A DNA stretch of 40,686 bases from the NCBI GenBank assembly GCA_021413865.1, contig JAIOPN010000047.1, positions 1 to 40,686 on the forward strand, read 5' to 3'. Source of the stretch: Planctomycetota bacterium (GTDB lineage Bacteria > Planctomycetota > Phycisphaerae > Phycisphaerales > Phycisphaeraceae). The translations under genes were made by a program, and so were the position numbers. Shown in pieces: positions 1 to 9,700 of the stretch; the first letter of the stretch is position 1, and each line of letters starts with the position of its first letter. A model generated the notes under the pieces. That model was not told the origin of the DNA and ran no database searches. It saw only the letters and a program-made list of their open reading frames with translations.

Positions 1-3000
1 GGGGGGCGTCACCGTGCCCGCCCCGTCGTTCCAGAACCTGGCGATCTGGGTCTGGTCGGAGGTGCGTGTCGAGCCGGTGGCGGGGCCCAGGAGCTTGATC
101 TCGTTGAGCGAATCGGTGTAGGCCTGGCTGGTGAGCGTCGGCGGAGCGGGGGGGCGGAACTCATCGGGGCTGGTCAGCGCGAAGGGGGTGACGTAGGCCC
201 ACTGTGGGTCGAGCGCGACGTCGAAGGCGGGCCCGGTCTGCTGCCACTGCCCGGCGGCGGTGCCGGGGCTGTAGTTCACGTAATCCCCCGAGCCATCGTT
301 GGCGCGGAGGAGGAGGATGTCGTCGGCGATGGCTTCGCCCAGGGTGACGCCGTCGGTCTCGGATTGGCCGTCGGTGATGGCGGCCAGGTCGTTGACGAGC
401 TGGGCGTCGAAGATCGCCTTGCGCGCCGGGAACAATGCGACGAGCACACGGTGCGCGGCGGCGGCGGCGGCGGCGGTGGGGTTCGCGCCGGCCGGCGCGG
501 TGGTGGTCACCATGTAACCCGGCAGGCCTTCGATGGCCTGCACGGTGTCGTAAACGGCGATGCTCTCGATCGCCATGGCGCGCGAGGCGTAGGTGGGGTA
601 CGACGCCGTCTGCGCGATGGCGTTGAGGAGCTGGGTGTCCCAGGTGATCACCACGTCGGTCGCGCCCGAGCCCACCGTGCGCGTGAGTGTGCGGTCGAAG
701 GTGGTGGAGTTGTCCGCAAGGTCTGAGGTCTTGATCGTGAAGGCGTTCGCGCCGAGTGTGAGGCTGACCCCGGGAATCTGGAACGCGCCGGAGCCCGAGG
801 CGGTGACGGAGGTGATCACGGTCGCGCCCGAGAGCAGTTGCACCTTCGCCCCCGGCTCGGTCGTGCCCGCGAGCGTGACCTTTCCCGCGGAGGTCTGCTG
901 GTCGCCGATCGTGTCGCTGTCGGAGGTCAGGGAAAGATCGAGCGTCGGCGTCGAGGGCGCGGTCGTGTCCAGCGTGAAGGCGAGGCTCAGCACATCCGAG
1001 AAACTCCCGCCGCCGTCCTGGGCGCGGAGCTTGAGCGTGTGGATGCCGTCGGTGATCGTCGAGCCGGCGATCTCGTCGAGGCGTGCCTTGTTCAGCGCGA
1101 AGGTGCCATCGGATTGCAGGTCGGCGGTGATGTCGAACGCCGGGTTGCCGCCGTCGATGCCCGCCAGCAGCGTCGTGATGCCGCTGATGTCCGAGGTGGT
1201 GCCGGCGACGGCAGGGTCGGCGGTGATCTTGTCGCTGTTGGTCCCGCCGTTGGGGGCGGTGTCGTTGGTAAGTGCGACGGTGAGCACGGGGCCGGACAGG
1301 TCACGCGGAGATGAGGCCTTGAAGAACCGCGCATCACTCGCGGGGACGATCTTGACGCCGCCGATCGTCGGGGCGGCGGGGTAGAGCACCGCGGCGAAGG
1401 TGGTGGTGGCGTCGGCCGTTCCGCCGACCTTGAGGGCCTTAATAAAGCTTGTAGCGGCGTTGCCCACGAGTTCATCGTTGCCGTCCATCAGCACGCCGTT
1501 GATCGGATCGAGCCCCGCGCCGATCGTCGAGTTGGTCACGGTCCCGCCGACGGCGAAGGCGCCGATCGAGCCGGCGCCGAAGCCGTCGTTGCCGCCGCCG
1601 ATCGCCGCGTCCGCGCCAAGGTTGGCGCCCGCGAGGATCAGGGCATTGGTGAGATTGCCCTTGACGGTGAATGAGGTGATCGACGCCGCCGCTAGCGTGC
1701 CCGTGGCGTCGCCGTTGGCGGTGAACTTGGCGATCGTGCCCGAGACATTGGCGGCGAAACCGGCGCCGAACGAGGCCGCCGTGACCGCCCCGACGCTGCC
1801 GGTGATGTTCCATAGACCCGTCGCCGAGCCGGCGATCGTTGTCGGGCCAAGCGTGAGCGCGGGTGCCGTTGCGCCGCTGAGCGCCAGGTCCGCCTCGAAG
1901 TCGCCGACGGTCGCCGTCTTTTTGTCCCCCTTGATGGCCAGTCCAGTGATCGACGGTGCCGTAATGCCGTCCGCGTCGCCGCCGGCGTCGAGCCAGCGCG
2001 CGGCGGTGATTTTGAGCGCGGTGCCCGAATCCACGACCGTGTCGTTCACCTGGCCCAGCGTCAGCGTGGTCAGCGGCTTGGGCGCGACGAGCGTGCCGAA
2101 GGTCAGCGCATGTTGTGCGTCGCCGGCGGGGAGGTTGTGCAGCGTCGCGGCAACGAGGCCGCCCGAGGCGGTGAGGTTGCCGTAGAGGTCGGAGGTCGCC
2201 GCGGCGATCGTTCCCATCACCGAGCCGTCGGTGGTGATGTTGATGATCTTGGCGATCCCGTCGTCGCCGTCGATCTTGCTCTTCTTGGCGGTGATGGAGA
2301 GCTTGCTCTTGGCGTCGGTGCCGCTCAGCGCGATGTCGAACCCGCCGCTGACGTAGTCGATCACCGCCGAGCCCACGCCCGAGAGCGAGAGCGTTACGAT
2401 CGTCGCGTTGGAATCAAAGAGCGTGATCTTGCCGATCTTGCGGCCGTTGACCACACCCAGCGCATAGCTCACCGGCACGGGCGTCGTGGTCCCGATGAAG
2501 TCGTTGGCGGCGTTGGTGTCGGTGATCGTCGAGCCCGGCTCGACCTTGACGAAGAGCTGGTAGTCCCCCGTCGGCAGCAGCGTTGGGTCGCTGGGCAGCG
2601 TCGCCTTGAAGCTGAACTTGGCCATCGAGGCCCCGTTGGCCTTGAGGTTGATCTTCTTGTCCGCCAGCGTCGCCAGCAGCAGGTCGGTGCCCGTGTCGAG
2701 CGTGCCATCCCGCGAGGCGTAGAGCTTCATCGTCACCGTGCCCACCGCCGCCGTGTCGCCGTCGTTGATCAGAGTCGCCGGCACCGTGATCTTGTCGCCC
2801 GGCACCAGCACCGTCGGGAGGTTGAGCGTGCCAAGCCCCGCGTGCAGGTCGTTCGTCAGCAGCACGCGCGGCTCGAGGGATTGAAGATCGAGCGAAGCCC
2901 CGCTCAGCACCCGCCCGTGCCACCGCTTGAGCCGCAGCCACATCGCCCGGTCCACCCGCCGGCTCAGCCACACCCGCCCGGCCACCGCGCGCATCCGCCG

Positions 3001-3105
3001 CGCCGCGCCCGCATCCACGCCGCGCCGCCGCGGCCCCATGCGCGACTGACGCCGCCAGTGAAGCACAGAGCGCACCCGTTCCCAAGCCTTGGAGCTATAC
3101 GACAT
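1..3105 (-). CDS. Planctomycete surface protein with C-terminal vanadium-haloperoxidase-like domain (3' end outside window)
   Basis: The frame is open from an ATG at 3105 (GGAG eight bases upstream) to the window edge, giving 1035 residues without a stop. The N-terminus is Arg-rich, with the planctomycete motif LEPRVLL at about residues 77-83. A CARDB-like beta domain follows (about 86-185: two strands around DKITVPATLINDGD). Next come Gly/Ala/Thr-rich beta-solenoid repeats (about 190-580) and Ig-like domains (about 590-815, ending near TLAGTTEPGAKV). From about residue 816 the sequence matches the start of bacterial vanadium-dependent haloperoxidases / PAP2-superfamily proteins: a helical stretch with SRAMAIESIAVYDTV, an alanine-rich AAAHRVL helix, then IARFWNDGAGTVTPP at the edge, just where the family usually continues with GHW. 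The vanadate-binding Arg/His residues would lie beyond the window, so catalysis cannot be judged. Probably secreted and cell-surface bound. Family assignment is by remembered pattern. Confidence 0.8.
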   Translation of the reverse strand, partial: MSYSSKAWERVRSVLHWRRQSRMGPRRRGVDAGAARRMRAVAGRVWLSRRVDRAMWLRLKRWHGRVLSGASLDLQSLEPRVLLTNDLHAGLGTLNLPTVLVPGDKITVPATLINDGDTAAVGTVTMKLYASRDGTLDTGTDLLLATLADKKINLKANGASMAKFSFKATLPSDPTLLPTGDYQLFVKVEPGSTITDTNAANDFIGTTTPVPVSYALGVVNGRKIGKITLFDSNATIVTLSLSGVGSAVIDYVSGGFDIALSGTDAKSKLSITAKKSKIDGDDGIAKIINITTDGSVMGTIAAATSDLYGNLTASGGLVAATLHNLPAGDAQHALTFGTLVAPKPLTTLTLGQVNDTVVDSGTALKITAARWLDAGGDADGITAPSITGLAIKGDKKTATVGDFEADLALSGATAPALTLGPTTIAGSATGLWNITGSVGAVTAASFGAGFAANVSGTIAKFTANGDATGTLAAASITSFTVKGNLTNALILAGANLGADAAIGGGNDGFGAGSIGAFAVGGTVTNSTIGAGLDPINGVLMDGNDELVGNAATSFIKALKVGGTADATTTFAAVLYPAAPTIGGVKIVPASDARFFKASSPRDLSGPVLTVALTNDTAPNGGTNSDKITADPAVAGTTSDISGITTLLAGIDGGNPAFDITADLQSDGTFALNKARLDEIAGSTITDGIHTLKLRAQDGGGSFSDVLSLAFTLDTTAPSTPTLDLSLTSDSDTIGDQQTSAGKVTLAGTTEPGAKVQLLSGATVITSVTASGSGAFQIPGVSLTLGANAFTIKTSDLADNSTTFDRTLTRTVGSGATDVVITWDTQLLNAIAQTASYPTYASRAMAIESIAVYDTVQAIEGLPGYMVTTTAPAGANPTAAAAAAAHRVLVALFPARKAIFDAQLVNDLAAITDGQSETDGVTLGEAIADDILLLRANDGSGDYVNYSPGTAAGQWQQTGPAFDVALDPQWAYVTPFALTSPDEFRPPAPPTLTSQAYTDSLNEIKLLGPATGSTRTSDQTQIARFWNDGAGTVTPP

Positions 3106-3487
3106 CGGATTTTCTCCGCGGCCGCCCGGCATTCCCGGCCGTGCGAACCGACGATCTAATGGACCCCTGCCTTCACGGCATTGATGTGACCTAATCCCAT
3201 CCCTGATCGAAGCCTACCGCCTCCGTGCAACCGCCGACGCAAACGATGAAATGCCATCTCCCATCCACACCCCCAGAGTGACCAAGCTACCCCGGCGCGG
3301 TTGGCCAGTCAACGATTTCATGAGCCCCGTGTGAACCCAAAATCCGCGTGATGAGACTGCAAAACCGTCGGCGTTGCTTCAATGGCTTTACTCGTGCTGC
3401 ATCCGCCGCACACAAATCCTCCCGGTCCGGTGTACATTGTCACCCGCGGCGGCGAGGGGCATATCCGTAGTTGTGGAGCGTCACGCC
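3106..3487. other. Divergent intergenic region, no gene seen
   Basis: This 382-base stretch separates the leftward haloperoxidase-like gene from the rightward membrane-protein gene, so it should hold both promoters. I see no convincing -35/-10 pair, RNA gene or repeat. The only clear signals are Shine-Dalgarno-like GGAG sequences close to each start codon. Confidence 0.5.
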
Positions 3488-4213
3488 ATGGATGATGCGG
3501 CGAAGCAGAAGGCCGAGCGGAACATGTTCCGCGGCGCGGCGTGGTGCCTCGGCGGCATCCTGGTGACGGCGGTCACCTACCTGCTCGCGCGGGCCAGCCG
3601 CGGCGGCGGCGTGTATGTCATCGCCTGGGGCGCGATTCTGTTTGGCGGCATCCGCTTCGCCATCGGCATGGTCCAGATGTCACGGCTCCGCGCCGCCGAG
3701 CCGCGGACAGCCCACGGTCGTTCATCGCAGCGCTATTTCGGCGGGATGGTGTTCACCCCGCCCCCGGGTTGGAGCGTCGAGGATGCGCAGGGCGGGCTCT
3801 TGATCCTGGCGCGACAGCCCGAGGCCGGGTGGCAGGCCAACCTGTTCCTCGAGGCCGGCGCGGAGACCGCGTTGCGTTCCCTCGAACAATCACTGGACGA
3901 TTACGTCGCCAATCTCGCCGCGCGGCGGCGGCAGTTCCGCGAGGTCGGCCGCATGATCGTGAACCACCCCTATGGCTTCCGCTTCGCGCGCGTCGAGTAC
4001 ACCTGTGTGGACGACGCCGTCGCCCTGACGCAGTGGGAACTCATCATCGAACTGGACGGCGACCAGCGGCTCTTTGTGCTCGCCTCCTCGGCGTCCGCCT
4101 TGTGGGACAAGTACCGCCCCGCGTTCCAGGGCGTCGTGGATAGCCTGCGGAGAGACCAGGCCGCCGCACTCCCCGCGCCGCGGGGGGAGGCGGTTTCGGT
4201 GTTGCAGCGGTGA
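3488..4213 (+). CDS. Two-TM membrane protein with C-terminal PsbP/DcrB-like domain
   Basis: A 241-residue protein. I chose the ATG at 3488 because GGAG lies about nine bases upstream; a longer in-frame extension to 3374 has no ribosome site. Residues 1-14 are charged, followed by two membrane helices (about 15-35 and 42-60, with the Gly-rich turn ARASRGGGVY between them). The soluble part (about 75-235) begins FGGMVFTPPPGWSVED and carries alternating strands and helices. That pattern is reminiscent of the Mog1/PsbP-like fold in DcrB-type proteins, but this is an inference without an alignment. The function is unknown. The gene stands alone between the divergent surface-protein gene and an AT-richer orphan. 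Confidence 0.75.
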   Translation: MDDAAKQKAERNMFRGAAWCLGGILVTAVTYLLARASRGGGVYVIAWGAILFGGIRFAIGMVQMSRLRAAEPRTAHGRSSQRYFGGMVFTPPPGWSVEDAQGGLLILARQPEAGWQANLFLEAGAETALRSLEQSLDDYVANLAARRRQFREVGRMIVNHPYGFRFARVEYTCVDDAVALTQWELIIELDGDQRLFVLASSASALWDKYRPAFQGVVDSLRRDQAAALPAPRGEAVSVLQR

Positions 4214-4327
4214 GCCGCGCCAAGGCTTATGCTCCGTGAGTATGCGAGTGATGATGGTGTCCGAAAAATCTCTGCTATCGCTCGCGGCAACCTCACAGCG
4301 CAGTGCGAAGTATTTTAGGATTCACGT

Positions 4328-4774
4328 ATGCAAACAGAAATTGCTACCGCACTCATAGCAGCTTCCGGTGCCATCGTTTTGGCTGGGGCAAGCTATTGGT
4401 TCACAAAAAAGCAAGAACGTGACGCCGAGTTGAGCAGAGAGAAACTTGAACACTACAAGGATTTTGTCGCCAGCCTTAGTGGAATCATCACAGGTGAGAG
4501 CAACGCAGATGGCCAGCGTGCTTTTTCTCGCGCATGTAACAAACTGAATCTCATTGCACCACAGGCGGTGCTTCACGCACTGCAAGAGTTTCAGCAGGAG
4601 ATCAAGGCAAGTAATACCCAACGAGATACGGATCGACATGACAAATTAATGTCTCGTCTCTTCTATGAAATTCGAAAAGACCTTGGGGTTGTTCCGAAGG
4701 ATTCAGAGATGAGCTTTAAGGTTGGCTTGTGGGCTGCAGGCGTGCCGTCCAAGAAGCACTCAAGTATTGAGTGA
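4328..4774 (+). CDS. Orphan single-TM protein, AT-richer than surroundings
   Basis: A 148-residue protein with an AGGA about eight bases before the ATG. Residues 7-25 (IATALIAASGAIVLAGASYW) form one membrane helix, followed by a charged, mostly helical soluble part with many Lys, Glu and Gln residues. I do not recognise the family. By eye its base composition is about 45-50% GC, against well over 60% in the genes on either side, and it uses codons such as AAA, GAT and ATT that the neighbours avoid. This suggests recent acquisition. The N-terminal anchor with a cytoplasmic helical domain is seen in many uncharacterised accessory proteins, including some in defence islands, but nothing here proves such a role. 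Confidence 0.7.
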   Translation: MQTEIATALIAASGAIVLAGASYWFTKKQERDAELSREKLEHYKDFVASLSGIITGESNADGQRAFSRACNKLNLIAPQAVLHALQEFQQEIKASNTQRDTDRHDKLMSRLFYEIRKDLGVVPKDSEMSFKVGLWAAGVPSKKHSSIE

Positions 4775-4842
4775 TTGCATTACGCTTACGGGGCGAGAGG
4801 GGGGCATGTCCGTCCCCGTTCGCCTTCCCCCTCATTTTCCGC

Positions 4843-4848
4843 TATAAT
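4843..4848 (+). promoter_or_regulatory. Possible -10 box upstream of the DEAD-box helicase
   Basis: A perfect TATAAT hexamer lies about 106 bases before the helicase start, in an otherwise GC-rich gap. The -35 position 17 bases upstream (TTCGCC at 4819-4824) is a poor match, so this is only a candidate sigma-70 promoter. If used, it would give a leader of roughly 100 bases containing the hairpin at 4895-4934. Confidence 0.4.
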
Positions 4849-4894
4849 CCCTCTTCCGATGGTCGTAACCCATCGATGATCGTTCAGTGACCCA

Positions 4895-4934
4895 CGGCTC
4901 GGAGGGGTGCATCTGACCCCGCACGTCCGAGCCG
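4895..4934 (+). promoter_or_regulatory. Stem-loop in the helicase 5' leader
   Basis: CGGCTCGGA (4895-4903) and TCCGAGCCG (4926-4934) are perfect 9-base inverted repeats. Inside them GGGGT (4904-4908) can pair with ACCCC (4916-4920), extending the hairpin. No T-run follows, so it is not a terminator. It ends about 19 bases before the GTG start and could occlude or expose the ribosome site. A structured leader before an RNA helicase gene suggests autoregulation or cold response, which is inference. Confidence 0.45.
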
Positions 4935-4953
4935 CTACGAATCGAGACAAACC

Positions 4954-6459
<1,506 letters not shown>

Positions 6460-6526
6460 GCGATTTCCAGCCCCTCGAAAGCATGGCTGCCGCACACTTC
6501 ACAATTTGACGGTGCCGCTGGTCTTG

Positions 6527-6623
6527 AGGCCTGAAAGGCCTGAACAAATCAGCCCAAGGCAGAGCGTCGCGGCGAAGCCGCAAAGCGCCGCCCTGGGCTG
6601 ATTTGTGGCTGCCCCTGTCGGGG
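6527..6623. repeat. Palindromic intergenic element (REP-like), possible bidirectional terminator
   Basis: Between convergent genes lie nested palindromes. AGGCCT-GAA-AGGCCT sits near 6527-6541, and perfect 13-base arms ACAAATCAGCCCA (6544-6556) and TGGGCTGATTTGT (6594-6606) enclose a GC-rich core. GCCCC-TGT-CGGGGC sits near 6610-6623, and a TTTTT run occurs about 12 bases on. The arrangement resembles dispersed intergenic repeats I recall from planctomycete genomes. The convergent position fits transcription termination. Copy number in the genome cannot be seen here. Confidence 0.55.
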
Positions 6624-6729
6624 CGGCGGATAACTGTTTTTACTTACGATGAATCTTGGTAGCAGGGGTCGGGATATCCGAATCCGTAAAGCCACCTCCA
6701 AGAGCCAGTCAGGGCCCGTCGTATCCGCC

Positions 6730-9700
6730 TCACACAATCGTCAGCGTCGCCAGCTTCGCCAGCGAGTCGATCGCGTACGCGGACGACGTCTTGAGCGTCA
6801 GCTTCACCGTTTCGTTGGGGTCGTTCACGGCGTCGGTCAGCGGGGTGACGGTGATCGTCGCGGTGGTCTGGCCGGCGAGGATCGTGACGGTGCCGGTGAG
6901 CGTGACGTAGTCGGTGCCCTTCTTGGCCTTGCCGCTGACGGAGTACTTGACGATCAGGTCGGCGGTGGTGTTGCCGTTGCGGGTGACGGTGAAGGTGCCG
7001 TTGGTCGGGCCGGCCTCGGCGGCGTCGGCGGTGCGGACGATGCCGACCTTGGGTTTATCGATCTTCACCTTGACCTGCACGGGCTTCTTGGAGAAGGTCG
7101 CGCCGTCGGTCACGCTGACCTTGAACGCGCCCAGGCCCGCGGAGGTCTTGCCCGCCGGCGGGGTCCAGACGAGCGACTCGCCCTCGGCCAGGGTGGTGGT
7201 GCCGGCGACGACGGGGCTTCCGTTCTTCGTCAACGTGCCGCTGGTGACGCTGTCGATGCGGAAGGTGAAGATCGTGCCGGCGTCCTTGTCCTTCTCGTTG
7301 GCGGCGGAGAGGAGGTCGGCGTAGGTGATGGTGAAGGGGACGTCCTTGATCGCGCTCTTGAGGGTCTTGACCGAGGTGAGCGTCGGGGTCTTGGAGTTGA
7401 TGATCGTGGTGAAGGAGTCGGCGGCCGGGACGGTGGCGTCGTTGCCCGCGGCGTCGATCACGCCCGTGTCAACGGCCAGGAACGTGACGGTGTAGGCCCC
7501 GGGCGTGTTGGTGAGCGGGGCGAGGTTGCCCAGCGTCCAGGTGATGTTGTCGCTGGTGGTGAGCGTCTGGGAGCCGGTGAGCAGGTTGGCCCCGCTGTTG
7601 CGCGTGAGCGTGAGGTCCGCGAGGTCCAGGCCTGTGACCGCCTCGCTGAAGACGATGGTGATGGAGTTGACCGGCGAGCTGCGCGGGTCGGGGGTGACGG
7701 CGGTGATGGTGGCCGTGGGTCCGGTGGTGTCGATGGTGATGTCGAGAGGGGCGGAGGCGACGCCGGTGTTGCCGGCGGCGTCGGTGGCCTTGGCGGTGAG
7801 GGTGTGATCGCCTTCGCTCAGAGCGGACGACGTGATGCTCCACGCGCCGCTGCCATCCGCGGTCGCGGTGCCGACGGAGGTGACGTCGTCGAAGAGCTCG
7901 ACGGTCGAGTCGGCCTCGGCGGTGCCGGTGACGGTGGGCGTGGTGTCAAAGGTGATGCCGTCGGAGCTTGACGGGCCGCTGTCGGTGAGGGTCGCCAGGT
8001 CGAGGGCGGCGGGGGCATCGGGCGCCGTGGTGTCGATAGTGACGACCAGCGAGGTAGAGGCGGAACTGGTGTTGCCGGCGGTGTCGGTTGCGGTGGCGGT
8101 CAGGTTGTGAACGCCGTCGCTCAGCGTGGTGGAGGTGATGGTCCAGTAGCCGAAGCTGTCGGCGGTGGCGGTGCCGACGGAGTTGACGCCGTCGAAGAGC
8201 TCGACAGTGGAGCCCACATCAGCCAGGCCTGTGATGGTGGGCGTGGCGTCGCTGGTGAGGTCGTCGGTGTTGGACGCGCCGCTGTCGCTGCCGGCCAGGA
8301 GGTCCAGGGCCGTCGGGACGGCCGGCGCGGTGACGTCCACGGTGACCACGAGCGGGGCCGAGGCGGCGCTCACGTTGCCCGCGCGATCGGTGGTGACCAC
8401 GGTGAAGGTGTGGTCGCCCTCGGAGATCGTGCCGGGGTTGAAGGTCCACACACCGCCGCCGTCCACATTGAGCGAACCGAAGGAGGTGGAGCCCTCGAAG
8501 AGCTCGATGGAGGAGTTGGGCTCGGCGGTGCCGGTGAGGGTCGGGGCGGTGGAGTTGGTGATGTTGTCGGTGTCGGAAGAGCCGGTGTCGCTCCCGGGGG
8601 CGACGCCCGCGATGACCGGCGGGGCGACCGTCGTTTCGATGGTGATGTCGAGCGCGGCGGAGGCGGCGCTGGTGTTGCCCGCGGCGTCGGTTGCCTTGGC
8701 TGTGAGGGCGTGAGCGCCTTCGGACAGGGCAGACGACGTGATGCTCCAGTTCCCGCTGCCGTCGGCGGTCGCGGTGCCGACGGAGGTGTTGCCGTCGAAG
8801 AGCTCGACTGTGGAGTCGGCCTCGGCGGTGCCGGTGATGGTGGGCGTGGTGTCGCTGGTGATGTCGTCGGAGTTGGATGATCCGCTGTCGCTGCCGGTTG
8901 CCAGGTCGAGCGCGGCGGGGGCGTCGGGCGCGGTGGTGTCGATGGTGATGACCAGCGAGGCGGAGGCGGCGCTGGTGTTGCCCGCGGCGTCGGTGGCCTT
9001 GGCGGTGAGGGTGTGGGCGCCGTCGCCGAGGGAGGAGGTGATGCTCCAGTTTCCGCTGCCGTCGGCCGTGGCCGTGCCCAGTGAACTGCTGCCGTCAAAA
9101 AGTTCGACAAGCGAACCAGCCTCGGCGGTGCCGGTGATGGTCGGGGTGTTGTCGCTGGTGAGGTCGTCCGAGCCGAGTGATCCACTGTCGCTGGCATCCG
9201 CCAGGTCGAGCGCCAGGGGCGCGTCGGGGGCGGTAATGTCAACCTCGATCACCGAGGCGGCGGACGTCGCGCTCACGTTGCCGGCCACATCCGTCGCCAC
9301 CGCGGTGAAGCTGTGTTCATCCTCGGTCAGCGTGCCGGTGTCGAAGGTCCACGCGCCGCTCCCATCGGCGGTCGCGGTGCCCAGCGAGGTGACGCCGTCG
9401 AAGATTTCGACGGAGGCGTTGGCCTCGGCGGTGCCGGCGAGCGTCGGCGTGGTGTCGCCGGTGATCCCGTCTGTGTTGGACGAGCCGGTGTCGGTCGCGG
9501 AGGTGAGGCCGGTGATCACCGGCGCGGCGACGGTGGTGTCGATCGTGATATCGAGCGATGCGGAGGCGACGCTGGTATTGCCCGCCTCGTCGGTGGCCTT
9601 GGCGGTCAGCGTGTGGACGCCGCTGCTCAGGGCCGACGTGGTGATGCTCCAGTCGCCGCTGAGGTCGGCGACCGCGGTGCCGACGGAGGTGTCGCCGTCG

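Noticed and set aside
593-2185. Long + strand open frames opposite the haloperoxidase-like gene
   Set aside because: The minus frame is continuous, has clear domain patterns and a good start. The + frames are low-complexity shadows.
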